Positions 17,445 through 26,520 are shown, numbered from the stretch's first letter. The stretch: DNA of 42,760 nt from CAYYNQ01 sp964473105 (GCA_964473105.1 CAYYNQ010000004.1:1-42760), one strand, 5' to 3'. A program made the numbers and translations. The notes: a model not told the origin generated them from the sequence alone.

Positions 17445-18860
17445 TCAGGACCGTATTGTTCGCAGCCATAGTAGGATACCCATCAGGAAATACAATATAT
17501 TTGGAAGCAGCGTGAGCAAGAGACCACCGCTTTTTGCGTCCTGAAACCAGGTTAGACCCGTCTGCATGACGAGGTAATATGTCAGCATCAGTGCGATAGC
17601 CATCAGGATGCCCCATGACCTGCCGGATGGGGGCAGCACGATGGCAAGTGGGATCCCGATCCAGGCAAAGACGAAAAAGGTGAATGCCATGACGTATCGG
17701 TTGAGGAGCTCTTTGCGCGCCCGGCCCCAGGATTTTTCATCCTGTTGATCCCCGGCCCGGATGATCTCCCGCAGCTGGTCATTGGTGCTCGACCTTTGTT
17801 GCTTGGTTAGTTCCGTGGCCGGGAACAGGCGTCTTTTCGCCTGCTTAAAGTCCATGACCAGGTAGTCCTCGTTGGTTTCTCCGCTCGTCAACCGGTGAAG
17901 CGAACCATTTTCCAAGATCAGCTCGAATATCGTTTCCGCCTCGCCATCGCCGTCGATATCATCGATGACGGTGTCTATTTTTCCGCGATCGGCAAAGATC
18001 AGGGTGCTTTCCTTCCTGCGGTAAATGTAAGGGTGTATTTCTTTCAGCGGGATATGGGTTTTCAGGTACTCGAGGTTGTCCTGATCCGATTTGAAGACCA
18101 GGGTTGGCGTAGTCACGAATTGAGTCTGGTGTCTTGCGACCCCGGATGTGGTGGAATCCCTGGGTTTTACAGGAGGACTGTAGTATGACTCCAGATTCGG
18201 GAGTTCAGCATCCATGCCTTCCTTGATCTGTTCTTTGGCATCCTCGCGGGCCTTGATGTAATTCGAGATCCAATCCGGATAAAAATCAGTAATGGTCCTG
18301 ATGATGATTCCTCGCATCTGGGCTGGGGCATCTTCCCGCTTTCCCCATTCCGAAAAGTAAAAGGCAAGGCCGCTGTCCTTGCCCATCAGCTTCTCCAGTT
18401 GTTCATCATGAAACTTCCCGGGCTGCAGGCCGGTGATCAGCCTGTGTTGCATCTGGCTGAGCTTGACCTGTCCCGCAAGTAAAAGGCGCGGGATTTCATT
18501 GCCTGAGAAACGCAGGATCATCAGGCTGACAAACATGGCCAGGACAAGGAATGGGACAAGGGTCTTCAAGAGGTTGACGCCGCCGGCACGAATTGCGAGG
18601 ACCTCCCGGTCAAGTGACAACCGCCCGATCCCGATGATCACGCCGATCAATACTGCCATCGGTGCCGAAAACAGAACAAGATGAGGCAGATAATTTGCCA
18701 TGATGCTGATGACATCGAGGATCTTGACGCCCGGCAGCATCACAAAGCCTATCAGCTGGTGGACCATGTGTATCAGGAAGATGAACGTGATGATTACCAC
18801 GGCGACCAGTGTGGGCAAGGCAATCTCACGAATGCAGTAGAGGGCAAGTGTCCGGCCCAA
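17445..18860 (-). CDS. LptF/LptG-family LPS export permease
   Basis: This YjgP/YjgQ-family membrane protein (471 residues from the chosen start) is a subunit of the LptB2FG transporter that lifts LPS from the inner membrane. Three N-terminal membrane helices, a large periplasmic domain and three C-terminal helices are visible. The periplasmic part contains DDIDGDGEAE, an EF-hand-like acidic loop. The frame is open to ATG 18968. I chose TTG 18858-18860 because GGAGAA precedes it by 9 nt and the family begins just before the first helix. A TTGACA box also lies upstream of 18968 and would leave that ATG untranscribed. Which of F or G it is cannot be told; no second copy is in the window. Confidence 0.87.
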   Translation of the reverse strand: MGRTLALYCIREIALPTLVAVVIITFIFLIHMVHQLIGFVMLPGVKILDVISIMANYLPHLVLFSAPMAVLIGVIIGIGRLSLDREVLAIRAGGVNLLKTLVPFLVLAMFVSLMILRFSGNEIPRLLLAGQVKLSQMQHRLITGLQPGKFHDEQLEKLMGKDSGLAFYFSEWGKREDAPAQMRGIIIRTITDFYPDWISNYIKAREDAKEQIKEGMDAELPNLESYYSPPVKPRDSTTSGVARHQTQFVTTPTLVFKSDQDNLEYLKTHIPLKEIHPYIYRRKESTLIFADRGKIDTVIDDIDGDGEAETIFELILENGSLHRLTSGETNEDYLVMDFKQAKRRLFPATELTKQQRSSTNDQLREIIRAGDQQDEKSWGRARKELLNRYVMAFTFFVFAWIGIPLAIVLPPSGRSWGILMAIALMLTYYLVMQTGLTWFQDAKSGGLLLTLLPNILYFLMGILLWLRTIRS

Positions 18861-18958
18861 GGGATCAGTTCTCCGCGCGGGATTGACGAGTTGGAAGACG
18901 CCTTCCCGCCAGTGGATATCCCATCCGTTGCGGGGTGGCAGAATCAGGCAACCCCCGG

Positions 18959-18987
18959 ATTTAGCCATTCGATGGATGGATTGTCAA
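18959..18987 (-). promoter_or_regulatory. Candidate promoter of the lptF/G-lptD operon
   Basis: On the minus strand a perfect TTGACA (18982-18987) is followed after exactly 17 nt by a poor -10, CTAAAT (18959-18964). Transcription would start near 18950, upstream of the TTG start at 18860 but inside the longer reading frame. Confidence 0.3.
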
Positions 18988-19064
18988 CGGGCATGGGATG
19001 TCGGAGATGGTTTCGGCCCGAGCCTGGGCCATGAACACCCCGAAAGTTTTGCTTTCAATTTTGA

Positions 19065-19085
19065 TGTCAAAGCGCTTTCATGACA
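19065..19085. promoter_or_regulatory. Palindromic operator-like site
   Basis: AAAGCGCTTT (19069-19078) is a perfect 10-bp palindrome. It sits inside TGTCA (19065-19069) and TGACA (19081-19085), which are also complementary. The centre resembles LacI/GalR-family operators, which often have a central CG with A/T flanks. It lies between the divergent lptF/G and DUF4954 genes. Confidence 0.4.
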
Positions 19086-19118
19086 GCTTGTTGTGTGAGA
19101 TCAGGATTTCCTGGGCAT

Positions 19119-19145
19119 CCGGGTAATCCGCCCCCGGTTTTTTTT
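19119..19145 (+). terminator. Orphan rho-independent terminator
   Basis: CCGGG (19119-19123) and CCCGG (19133-19137) form a stem followed at once by eight T (19138-19145). It is the clearest intrinsic terminator in the window. It points along the plus strand, where no gene ends nearby: it sits upstream of the DUF4954 gene in a divergent spacer. It must end either an unannotated short RNA or an attenuated leader. Confidence 0.7.
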
Positions 19146-19162
19146 AGACAAATGGCCCGCTG

Positions 19163-19189
19163 TTGACATTCTGAAGTGAATCATATCAT
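19163..19189 (+). promoter_or_regulatory. Candidate promoter of the DUF4954 gene
   Basis: A perfect TTGACA (19163-19168) is followed after a short 15-nt spacer by TATCAT (19184-19189, five of six consensus). Transcription would start near 19196, downstream of the GTG at 19176. That supports the TTG at 19260 as the true start. Confidence 0.4.
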
Positions 19190-19259
19190 CAAGCATCCCG
19201 CCCATGACCTGCGCTATACCCTGAGCGGTCATGCAAGTCACTCCGCAGGTGATGAGGAG

Positions 19260-21407
19260 TTGGCCCTGTGTGATGTTCTCCAGCGGGATTCACATGATTA
19301 CCGGCCCCTGGACCCGGGGGAAATTGAGTGCCTACGGAATAACGGGAACTATTCCCCGGACTGGAAAAATATTCTTGTCCATGAGCAATTTGATCCGCAG
19401 TTTATCCGCAGTTCCCGGTTTTTCGGGCCTGTCAGGATCGGCCTGATGGAGGACATCGTCCTCGAGCATGACTCGACCTTTCACCATGTGGGGATCTGGG
19501 ACAGCACGATCATCTCCTGTCACATCGGTGGCAATCCCTCGATCAACTCAGTCAGTTATCTTGCCCATTACGTCTTAGGCGAACAGGTCATCATCCAGAA
19601 TGCGGGAAGGATTCATGTCACATCCCGGGCCAGGTTCGGACAGGGGGTATTAAGACAGGGTGAGGATGAGGCTTCACGATCCTGGATCCATGTTGGGAAT
19701 GAGAACGGAAACCGCAGGATTCTTGCCTTTGACGGTATGCTGCCCGCAGACGCATACATCTGGAGCCGATATCGTGATGATCCGGAACTACTCGGGAGAA
19801 TGATCGAGTTGACGGACCGCCGGGCCAGTCCCGGGGGTATTTGCCACGGCACGATCGGTGACCAGGTTGTGATTCGCAACGTGAATCGAATCGTGGATGC
19901 CGCCATTGGATGTCATGCGCTGATCGATGGCGCGTTGAGGCTGGAAAATACCACGATCAGCAGTCGTGAGGGATCCGGGACAAAAATTGGTGAAGGATGC
20001 GATCTGAAGGACGGCGTGGTGGGTTGCGGCTGCTCCTTTGACCGTGGGGTCAAGGCCGAGCGTTTCATGATCGGCCCCCATGTTGAACTCGATATGGGTG
20101 CACGAGTTCGGGACGTCTTCATTGGGGACAACGCCTCCATCCATTGCTGTGAAGTGACGAGTGTGCTGACCTTTCCGGGCCACACCCAGCATCATAATAA
20201 TTCCTTCCTGATCGCATCGACGATCCAGGGGCTGTCCAATGTCGCGGCGGGTGCCACCATCGGATCCAACCACAATTCCAGGTCGCCGGACGGCGAATTG
20301 ATTGCAGGGAGGGGGTTCTGGGCCGGTTTGAACACGAGCTTCAAGTTCCCCTCCCAGTTTGCGGCCTACACCCTCGTCGCAAACGGGGTCTATCCACATG
20401 AACTCGATATACGGCTGCCGTTCAGCCTTGTCTCCAACAATGCGGACCAGACCGAGCTCCAAATTATGCCTGCCTACTGGTTTCTGTACAATATGTACGG
20501 ACTGAGGCGAAACGAGTGGAAATATTCCCGCAGGGACCGGCGACGGAACCCGCTTCAGCCGGTCGAGTATGGTGCGTTGGCGCCCGATACCGTCGAGTCC
20601 ATATTTGAGGCCATGGCACTGCTCGAATTCTGGATGGGTCGCCATCTGCTGCCCCATGAAGCCCGTGAGAATGGTCCGGAAAATCAAGATGAACTGAGGT
20701 TGATTGGTTTCCAGCAGCTGATGAAAAATCAGGCCGGCTTGATTGATCTCCAGGTCCCGGCCAGACAGATTGAGAACTCGCAGAGGCCGGTCAGGATACT
20801 GAAGGCTGCCGAGGCGTATCAGATGTATCGTGATATAATCCGTCATTATGCCGTTAAAACAATTGTCGAATACATGGGCGCAAACAGGATAGCAAATGTC
20901 CGGGAGATGGTCGGTCAGCTTGAGGCCGAGCAGGTTCATTCCTGGGTTAACCTGGGTGGTCATCCTGTGCCCGAGGCGGACATCCGGAGAATCCGCCGAC
21001 TGATTATCGATGGTAAAATAGGATCTTGGGATGAGGTCCATGATGCCTATCAGGACTCTTGGGACGTCTATCCACGCGAAAGGGCGCGCCATGCACTTGG
21101 AATTCTTCTGATTATCATAGACGGGGATTCGGGTTCGGTGAAGAAAGTTGCAAGGGACGCCAGTTCCCTTGACCGTGAGGTATGGAACCGGCAGCTTTCC
21201 CTTGTTTCGAGGACCGAACGGCGTATCGTCAACCTGGTCGTGGACTCGAGGGCCCGGGACCACGAGGGGCCATTTCGTTCGGTCACGTTTGGAAGTGATG
21301 CCGAGGGAGATGCTGTCCTGGGGTCCATTGAGGGGAATGCATTCATATGCGACGTCAAGGAACAGTCGACGGTCTTTATCGGGGAGATTGAAAAATATTG
21401 CGGTTGA
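19260..21407 (+). CDS. DUF4954-family left-handed beta-helix protein
   Basis: The protein (715 residues from TTG 19260; 743 from GTG 19176) matches the DUF4954 family from its start: YRPLDPGEI, then an NYSPDWKNI-like stretch and FFGPVRIG. The middle contains degenerate hexapeptide repeats of a left-handed parallel beta-helix with Asn/His-rich turns (GATIGSNHNSRSPDGE). These resemble acyl- and nucleotidyl-transferase helices. The C-terminal third is mostly helical. Its biochemical function is not known to me; a transferase or carbohydrate-related role is inferred from the fold. I chose TTG 19260 because AGGTGA lies 7 nt upstream and a promoter covers the GTG. No known partner lies next to it. 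Confidence 0.85.
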   Translation: MALCDVLQRDSHDYRPLDPGEIECLRNNGNYSPDWKNILVHEQFDPQFIRSSRFFGPVRIGLMEDIVLEHDSTFHHVGIWDSTIISCHIGGNPSINSVSYLAHYVLGEQVIIQNAGRIHVTSRARFGQGVLRQGEDEASRSWIHVGNENGNRRILAFDGMLPADAYIWSRYRDDPELLGRMIELTDRRASPGGICHGTIGDQVVIRNVNRIVDAAIGCHALIDGALRLENTTISSREGSGTKIGEGCDLKDGVVGCGCSFDRGVKAERFMIGPHVELDMGARVRDVFIGDNASIHCCEVTSVLTFPGHTQHHNNSFLIASTIQGLSNVAAGATIGSNHNSRSPDGELIAGRGFWAGLNTSFKFPSQFAAYTLVANGVYPHELDIRLPFSLVSNNADQTELQIMPAYWFLYNMYGLRRNEWKYSRRDRRRNPLQPVEYGALAPDTVESIFEAMALLEFWMGRHLLPHEARENGPENQDELRLIGFQQLMKNQAGLIDLQVPARQIENSQRPVRILKAAEAYQMYRDIIRHYAVKTIVEYMGANRIANVREMVGQLEAEQVHSWVNLGGHPVPEADIRRIRRLIIDGKIGSWDEVHDAYQDSWDVYPRERARHALGILLIIIDGDSGSVKKVARDASSLDREVWNRQLSLVSRTERRIVNLVVDSRARDHEGPFRSVTFGSDAEGDAVLGSIEGNAFICDVKEQSTVFIGEIEKYCG

Positions 21408-21548
21408 ATGGAGGCCATGCCGGTTCTTTTTTTGACAATCGGGAAGATTCCGGCATAGGCTTGGGGCGTTTACGGAAAGGCCGGGTTGACGATCCTTTGG
21501 ATCATGGACCTGGTATCATGAGGGATTGCCTCGACTGGATGGTATTTG

Positions 21549-22076
21549 ATGACCGTTTACGATGATGATCACCTGGATGACATGGATTCCGGTGAACTGG
21601 GATCTATTCTTGGGCCCACCGTATTCAGCCTGGCTTATTGGATCCAGGAACAGTTTGTGGGGGATGACCGGTTCGAGGGTTCGAATGTCAACGACTCCGC
21701 CCTGCTCGAGGGTGAGTCGGTCAGATTGAACTTTGACTATGACCGGGACACCCATGTTTTTGTGTCCGTGTTTGAGGAAGACGCCATCATCAGGGTGGGC
21801 TTGGCCACGACTCGAGAGGAGATAAGCAAGGCGGTTGAAAGGGCATCCGAGGCCCACGGTGACTCATTGACCGAGTTTTTTCAGGACAAGATGGCAGTTG
21901 GCGATGAATTGGAATACGAAGTCCAGCAGTTTCATGATGACCAATTTTATTTCTGCAGCGAGATCCAGTTCCAGTGCAATGAGGACCTTGCCTCGGATGA
22001 CCTGAGGGACCAGGTCGTCTTCTATCTGGATGGCTATGCAAACGCGATGATTGAGCTGCTCGAATCCATCCCATAG
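21549..22076 (+). CDS. Small acidic hypothetical protein
   Basis: The 175-residue protein is strongly acidic: an Asp-rich start (MTVYDDDHLDDMD), then mixed alpha/beta sequence with no signal or membrane segment. The middle (strand, helix, strand; THVFVSVFEEDAIIRVGLA) and the C-terminal helix are reminiscent of YbjN or secretion-chaperone-like folds, but I cannot assign it. The in-frame TTG at 21546 directly precedes the ATG at 21549 and no strong ribosome-binding site is visible. The next gene begins immediately after its TAG, so the two are probably translationally coupled. Confidence 0.65.
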   Translation: MTVYDDDHLDDMDSGELGSILGPTVFSLAYWIQEQFVGDDRFEGSNVNDSALLEGESVRLNFDYDRDTHVFVSVFEEDAIIRVGLATTREEISKAVERASEAHGDSLTEFFQDKMAVGDELEYEVQQFHDDQFYFCSEIQFQCNEDLASDDLRDQVVFYLDGYANAMIELLESIP

Positions 22077-23609
22077 ATGCCCCAGACGGACCACCGTGAT
22101 TACCCGAAGCCAGCAGCGGTGGATGATTTTCCGGTCCCGTCCGCCCTTAGGATTGATGTGAAGCGATCCTCACATCGTCGAACGGCCCTGTTGCTGGGTG
22201 TTCTTCACATGGCTCTTTCCACGGCAGCCTACCATGCAGGAGTCTCGCCCGGCCGGTTGGGCGGCCTGGGCCACTGGGACGGAGTATGGCAGACTATTCC
22301 CACCGAGCTTTTGCTGGAACATCCGCTGCAGAGTATCTGGCATCTCCATGCCCAGCCGCCCGCCTATGCCTGCTGGGGATGGATTCTCCTGAAAATCGGC
22401 GGTGTCGGGGGATTTCCGTTTCTTCTCCGCCTTGCGCATATTCTACTCGGCGGGATCACAGTCGGCGTGACATTTCGTCTTATTCTCGCAATGACGGGGA
22501 GGGTCCGCTGGGCACTCGCAGGCGGGTTGATCATGCTGTTCAACCCGTCCCTGATTTATTTTCAGGCCTACATTCTCTACGAGATGCTGTTGATCGGATT
22601 GTTGACCACATCAGCCTGGTTGCTATGGAGGTTGCTGACGTTTGACTGCAGGCGACACCTGTTTCTCTGGGTCGTGGTCCTGAATATCGTGGTCCTGACC
22701 CGAAGCCTGTATCATGTTGTCTTTCTTGTATGCGGCCTCCTGTTCGCCCTGCCCGCATGGAAGAGTCTTGGTCTTAGGAAGAGTTTGTTAATCATGTTCG
22801 TGGCATTAGTGCCTTCCGGGAGCTGGTATATCAAGAACCTGAATCAATACGGGTTTTGCGGACCGTCCAGCTGGTATGGCCTTGGTTGGTTTAAAACAGC
22901 TGCCTCGATGTATGCACATGAGGACCTGAACCGGTTGAAAGATCATGGCATCATCGATGCCTGGGTGTTGAAGGATCCTTACCAGGGTGAGGTTTCGGAT
23001 GCCATCCAACTTTTTCCGCCTTCGGGAACGGGTGTCGCCATTCTGAATCGAATGGACTTTCATCATGCGTCCATTCCACAGTTATCCCGGGCTTATGCAG
23101 TCAACGCATTGCAACTGATTCGTCATCAGCCCTCGATGTATCTGCGTGCCGTGCATGACGGTTATATGCGATTTTGCCGGCCCTCATCGACATTTCATCA
23201 TCTCGATCCCCTGGGGGGGATCCTTTTCTGGGAGGGCGGATATAACCTGCTGTTCAGCGGCCAGGGTGTCGTCCGGTCAACCATTCCCACTGGATGGAGA
23301 GAACAGTATTCGATGATTTATTTCATATTTCCCGTTATGATTGTCGGGGGTTGTTTGTATTTCATCCTAGGAATCATCAGGCTGACGAAAACAGGCCCAC
23401 AGACAGGTGGGGAAACCGGGTTCGCCGGCTTGTTCACCCTGGGTTATATGTTGTTCACGATGCTGTATACCTTCATGGCGGGGTGCCTGTTTGAAAATGG
23501 TGAAAACGTGCGTTTCCGGTTTCCAATCGAGTCGTTGATGCTTATCACCACCCTAGTCCTTCTGCAGCGGTTATTCGTGGGCATCCGGGAGATGCGAAAA
23601 CGTGTTTAA
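22077..23609 (+). CDS. GT39/PMT-like membrane glycosyltransferase
   Basis: The 510-residue protein has about ten hydrophobic segments from residue 38 onwards. An early extracytoplasmic loop contains GHWDGVWQ, and HLHAQPPAYACW follows before the next helices. This layout is typical of polyprenyl-phosphate-sugar-dependent transferases of the GT39/ArnT/PMT superfamily. These move a sugar from a lipid carrier onto a protein or glycolipid outside the cytoplasmic membrane. A periplasmic domain lies at about 265-390 and further helices lie at 410-505. Its ATG adjoins the preceding TAG and no ribosome-binding site is seen, so coupling is likely. Acceptor and sugar are unknown. Confidence 0.7.
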   Translation: MPQTDHRDYPKPAAVDDFPVPSALRIDVKRSSHRRTALLLGVLHMALSTAAYHAGVSPGRLGGLGHWDGVWQTIPTELLLEHPLQSIWHLHAQPPAYACWGWILLKIGGVGGFPFLLRLAHILLGGITVGVTFRLILAMTGRVRWALAGGLIMLFNPSLIYFQAYILYEMLLIGLLTTSAWLLWRLLTFDCRRHLFLWVVVLNIVVLTRSLYHVVFLVCGLLFALPAWKSLGLRKSLLIMFVALVPSGSWYIKNLNQYGFCGPSSWYGLGWFKTAASMYAHEDLNRLKDHGIIDAWVLKDPYQGEVSDAIQLFPPSGTGVAILNRMDFHHASIPQLSRAYAVNALQLIRHQPSMYLRAVHDGYMRFCRPSSTFHHLDPLGGILFWEGGYNLLFSGQGVVRSTIPTGWREQYSMIYFIFPVMIVGGCLYFILGIIRLTKTGPQTGGETGFAGLFTLGYMLFTMLYTFMAGCLFENGENVRFRFPIESLMLITTLVLLQRLFVGIREMRKRV

Positions 23610-24000
23610 TGGCAAAACGGCCGTATTTCGGGTTGTGACGATACGTTCCTGTCATGGAAATATCAGGGCCCTCCCGGGACATGACATTTCCCAAACAGCG
23701 GGTGGAAAAAGGTTCAATTCTATTCCAGTCGTCCAGTCAGGGCGGGGGCTGTCCGTTTGCCTCCCCGTCCAATATCCCGCCCGACTCAATGATTGGGGGG
23801 ATTCATGAGGTCAACAGGTGGAAAGACTGTGGATTCAGTCAGTGACGCAATAACTTACGGGGATTCATCACGGAGCCGGACGGTGTGAATGGAGCCCCCC
23901 CAAATCATCGTCTGAAAAGCTTCGCTGGCCATGAGGGGCTCCGAGAATCAGGAATCAACGAGCGGACGCGGGTTGGGCCAGATGCCCGTGGCTGATTCCA
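23610..24000. other. Spacer between the glycosyltransferase and hisC genes
   Basis: I see no convincing gene in this stretch. GTCATG (23651-23656) and CATGAC (23680-23685) form a 6-bp stem around a GC-rich loop with GGGCCC and CCCGGG. It could help end the upstream transcript, though no T tract follows. Several short frames under 70 codons exist on both strands, but none looks like protein throughout. Confidence 0.4.
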
Positions 24001-24029
24001 TTGACTGTTTACAGGTGCGTCTGAATAAT
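24001..24029 (+). promoter_or_regulatory. Strong sigma-70-type promoter of hisC
   Basis: TTGACT (24001-24006) and AATAAT (24024-24029) are separated by exactly 17 nt; each matches five of six consensus bases. Transcription would begin near 24036. GGAGA and the ATG at 24069 follow. This promoter also argues against the longer upstream frame from 23931. Confidence 0.65.
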
Positions 24030-24068
24030 TGGCATCCCTGCATGTTTCCGGAGATAATCAAACACGGT

Positions 24069-25181
24069 ATGAAGAGTAAACAAGAAGGCGTAACTCCCCG
24101 ACTGAACCCCCATCTCAGAAAGCTGCAGCCTTACCCCCCGGGGAAACCGATCGAGGAGGTTCAGCGTGAATATGGACTTGATGATGTAATCAAGCTGGCG
24201 TCCAACGAAAATCCGTTCGGGCCATCACCCAGTGCGGTCGGGATCATGGCCTCCTCAGCGGCGGACATGCACGTTTATCCCGACGGTTCAGGTTATTTCC
24301 TGAAGCAGGATATCGCCAACAGGCTGGGGGTTGGTGTCGATGAACTGATTCTGGGGAATGGTTCGGATGATATCACGACGTTCCTCTCACAGTGTTACCT
24401 GAGCCGGCGGAAAGGCTTGGTTACCTCCAACTATGCATTTGTACGGTATCGGATGGCGGCCATGGCAATGAATGCGCCCCTGACCCTGGTTCCCATGAAG
24501 AACATGCGGCATGACCTGTCATCCATGGTGGAGGTTGTTGATCGTTCGACCGCGATGATATGCCTTGATGTCCCATGCAATCCGACAGGAACAATCGTTA
24601 CCAGGGGACGGCTGGTAGCCTTTCTAAAACGGGTTCCGGAGGAAGTTCTGGTTTTGCTGGATCAGGCCTACTTCGAATATGCGGGGTCGGACCGGAAGTA
24701 CCCTGATGGTCTTGAATTGAGAAAGCAACATCCCAATTTGGTTGTGACACGCACTTTCTCCAAGGCCTATGGGCTGGCCGGGTTGAGGATCGGTTATGCG
24801 GTTGCGAATCCGGACCTGATCTCGGATCTGGATCGGGTGAGGCCCCCATTCAACACGAACCGGATGGCCCAGATGGCCGCACGTGCCGCCCTTGATGACC
24901 GAGCCTATCTCGGGCGATGCATAAAGGCAAACCGCCGCGGTATGGAACAACTCGGCAAAGGCTTCACCAGGCTGGGCCTGAAATATTGGCCCAGCCACGC
25001 CAATTTCATTCTGGTTGATGTCGGCCGGAGTTGCGTTGATGTTGGCGAAGCGCTTCTGTGTATGGGTGTGGTCACGCGTCCGATGGCTGGTTTGGGCCTG
25101 AAGAACTGCCTGAGAATTTCAATCGGCAGGGCCGCTGAAAACCGGCGATGCCTGACTGCCCTGCAAGAGTTACTTGGATGA
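24069..25181 (+). CDS. hisC: Histidinol-phosphate aminotransferase family
   Basis: The 370-residue protein is a fold-type I PLP aminotransferase of the HisC class. It has HLRKLQPYPPGKPIEEVQRE at 15-34, SNENPFGPSP at 45-54, and the PLP contacts Asn171 (NPTG) and Asp198 with Tyr201 (LLDQAYFEY). The Schiff-base lysine is Lys232 in TFSKAYGLAGLRIGY. It would convert imidazole-acetol phosphate to histidinol phosphate. Related aromatic or cobalamin-pathway aminotransferases share these motifs, so the substrate is not certain. The frame is open to 23931, but the promoter at 24001-24029 and family length place the start at ATG 24069. No other his gene is in the window. The RDD gene starts 4 nt after its stop. 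Confidence 0.88.
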   Translation: MKSKQEGVTPRLNPHLRKLQPYPPGKPIEEVQREYGLDDVIKLASNENPFGPSPSAVGIMASSAADMHVYPDGSGYFLKQDIANRLGVGVDELILGNGSDDITTFLSQCYLSRRKGLVTSNYAFVRYRMAAMAMNAPLTLVPMKNMRHDLSSMVEVVDRSTAMICLDVPCNPTGTIVTRGRLVAFLKRVPEEVLVLLDQAYFEYAGSDRKYPDGLELRKQHPNLVVTRTFSKAYGLAGLRIGYAVANPDLISDLDRVRPPFNTNRMAQMAARAALDDRAYLGRCIKANRRGMEQLGKGFTRLGLKYWPSHANFILVDVGRSCVDVGEALLCMGVVTRPMAGLGLKNCLRISIGRAAENRRCLTALQELLG

Positions 25182-25185
25182 AAGG

Positions 25186-26520
25186 ATGGAACAGACACTC
25201 GTGAACCAGGATATGCCCGAGATAAAACTCGAACCCGGACTGACTCAGCAGGCGAAACCATTTGCAGGGTTTCTTCAGCGCTTGGGTGCGTTTGTCATAG
25301 ACCTGCTGGTGCTGTATTTCGCTTCCCGTGTCCTGGTTCCCCCGTTGCGTGGAGTTATGGTGGTTTTCAACCCATATCTGCCATGGCTTGCCCACGGCGC
25401 TGCATTCCTCTATTTCGCACTATCGGCGGGTCCCCTCGGAAAGGGGAGGACCGTGGGTAAGTCGATCATTGGCATTCAGATCGTCGGCAGCGATGGGAAG
25501 CCCCTTGGCTGGAAACCTGCGGCCAAACGCTCAATTCTGCAGCAGTTTTGTTTTTTATCGCTTATTCTCCTTCCCCCCGGTTCCTACAATTCCATATTTT
25601 TGCCCGACAACTACTATGGCGGGATGATCTTCCTCCTGATTATCTCAATGACTGCGTTCAGCACCCTGATCATTCAGGTGCTTAGCCTCGGTATTCATCC
25701 TCGCAACCAGTGCATTCACGATTTTATCACGGGTTCGTATGTCACCCGTGACCCCGTTCCCACCGCCTTCGCGGATGCATTTCTTGATGGGGATATCGTG
25801 AAACAGCGCCGGATTGCGAACCATGGGAAAATCATTTACCTGATCTGGCCGCTCCTGTCGGTCGCCCTGATCTACTCGAACCTGATCGAACTATTGAAAC
25901 CAAACTACCGGGAATATTTCGGGATGATCTCGGAAGTCCAGACCGAATCCCCGGTGGCTGGATATGATTTCACCTTTGTCCGTTTTCCCAACCCGGAGAT
26001 GCGTGAACAACTGGAGCAAGCGGTCATTAAGGCACGTCAGACCGCAATGGACGCCAATGCGACTGATATTCCATCGACAACAACGATGTTGGGGAAGGAG
26101 CTATATGACGGCCAGTCAATATCCGTCCTGGCCATTCGCCGATCCGGGGCCTTTCCTGCGGATGAACTCCGGAACCCGGATTTCCTTTACTCTGTCGATG
26201 ATCTCCGCCATAGCCTCTGGGGCCGATGGCGGGACAAGCAATATCAGGCTGAGATGGATGGCAAACCCCTGGATGTTCCTGCACGCACATTCAGAATGGT
26301 TGTTTTGGAACCCTGCCACTTCCTTTTCTATGATGCCGGACGATACTCCGCATGGATTGACGGCCCGGCAGACCCGAACCTGGGCGAACTTGACTTCAGG
26401 GAGTTTCCTGCCATGCTGGATGAGATTCAGGCTGGGGAAGATGCGGCTCCAGCGCCGGGAACCGGTGATGGAACCGTTGCGGTGACAGGTATCAATGAGG
26501 ACTCAAACACGACCCCCTGA
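25186..26520 (+). CDS. RDD-family membrane protein with a C-terminal extension
   Basis: The 444-residue protein begins with an RDD domain (about 25-200). FAGFLQRLGAFVIDLLVLYF supplies the Arg and Asp of the first helix. GKGRTVGKSIIGIQIV lies between helices, and more helices follow near 115-170. A fourth hydrophobic segment (about 210-230) precedes a soluble 200-residue C-terminal region I do not recognise. RDD proteins are poorly understood; some are linked to ion or osmolyte transport. The ATG at 25186 lies 4 nt after the hisC stop. A GTG at 25201 and an ATG at 25213 are alternatives, and none has a good ribosome-binding site. Its end overlaps uvrC by 26 nt. Confidence 0.75.
   Translation: MEQTLVNQDMPEIKLEPGLTQQAKPFAGFLQRLGAFVIDLLVLYFASRVLVPPLRGVMVVFNPYLPWLAHGAAFLYFALSAGPLGKGRTVGKSIIGIQIVGSDGKPLGWKPAAKRSILQQFCFLSLILLPPGSYNSIFLPDNYYGGMIFLLIISMTAFSTLIIQVLSLGIHPRNQCIHDFITGSYVTRDPVPTAFADAFLDGDIVKQRRIANHGKIIYLIWPLLSVALIYSNLIELLKPNYREYFGMISEVQTESPVAGYDFTFVRFPNPEMREQLEQAVIKARQTAMDANATDIPSTTTMLGKELYDGQSISVLAIRRSGAFPADELRNPDFLYSVDDLRHSLWGRWRDKQYQAEMDGKPLDVPARTFRMVVLEPCHFLFYDAGRYSAWIDGPADPNLGELDFREFPAMLDEIQAGEDAAPAPGTGDGTVAVTGINEDSNTTP

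Noticed and set aside
19788..21263. A 491-codon minus-strand open frame inside the DUF4954 gene.
   Set aside because: The plus-strand product matches a known family along its length; the antisense product has no recognisable pattern.
23602..23845. Two short plus-strand frames of 63-68 codons after the glycosyltransferase gene, one with a GGGAGA before a GTG.
   Set aside because: Composition is not protein-like and they overlap each other in different frames; no family is recognisable.
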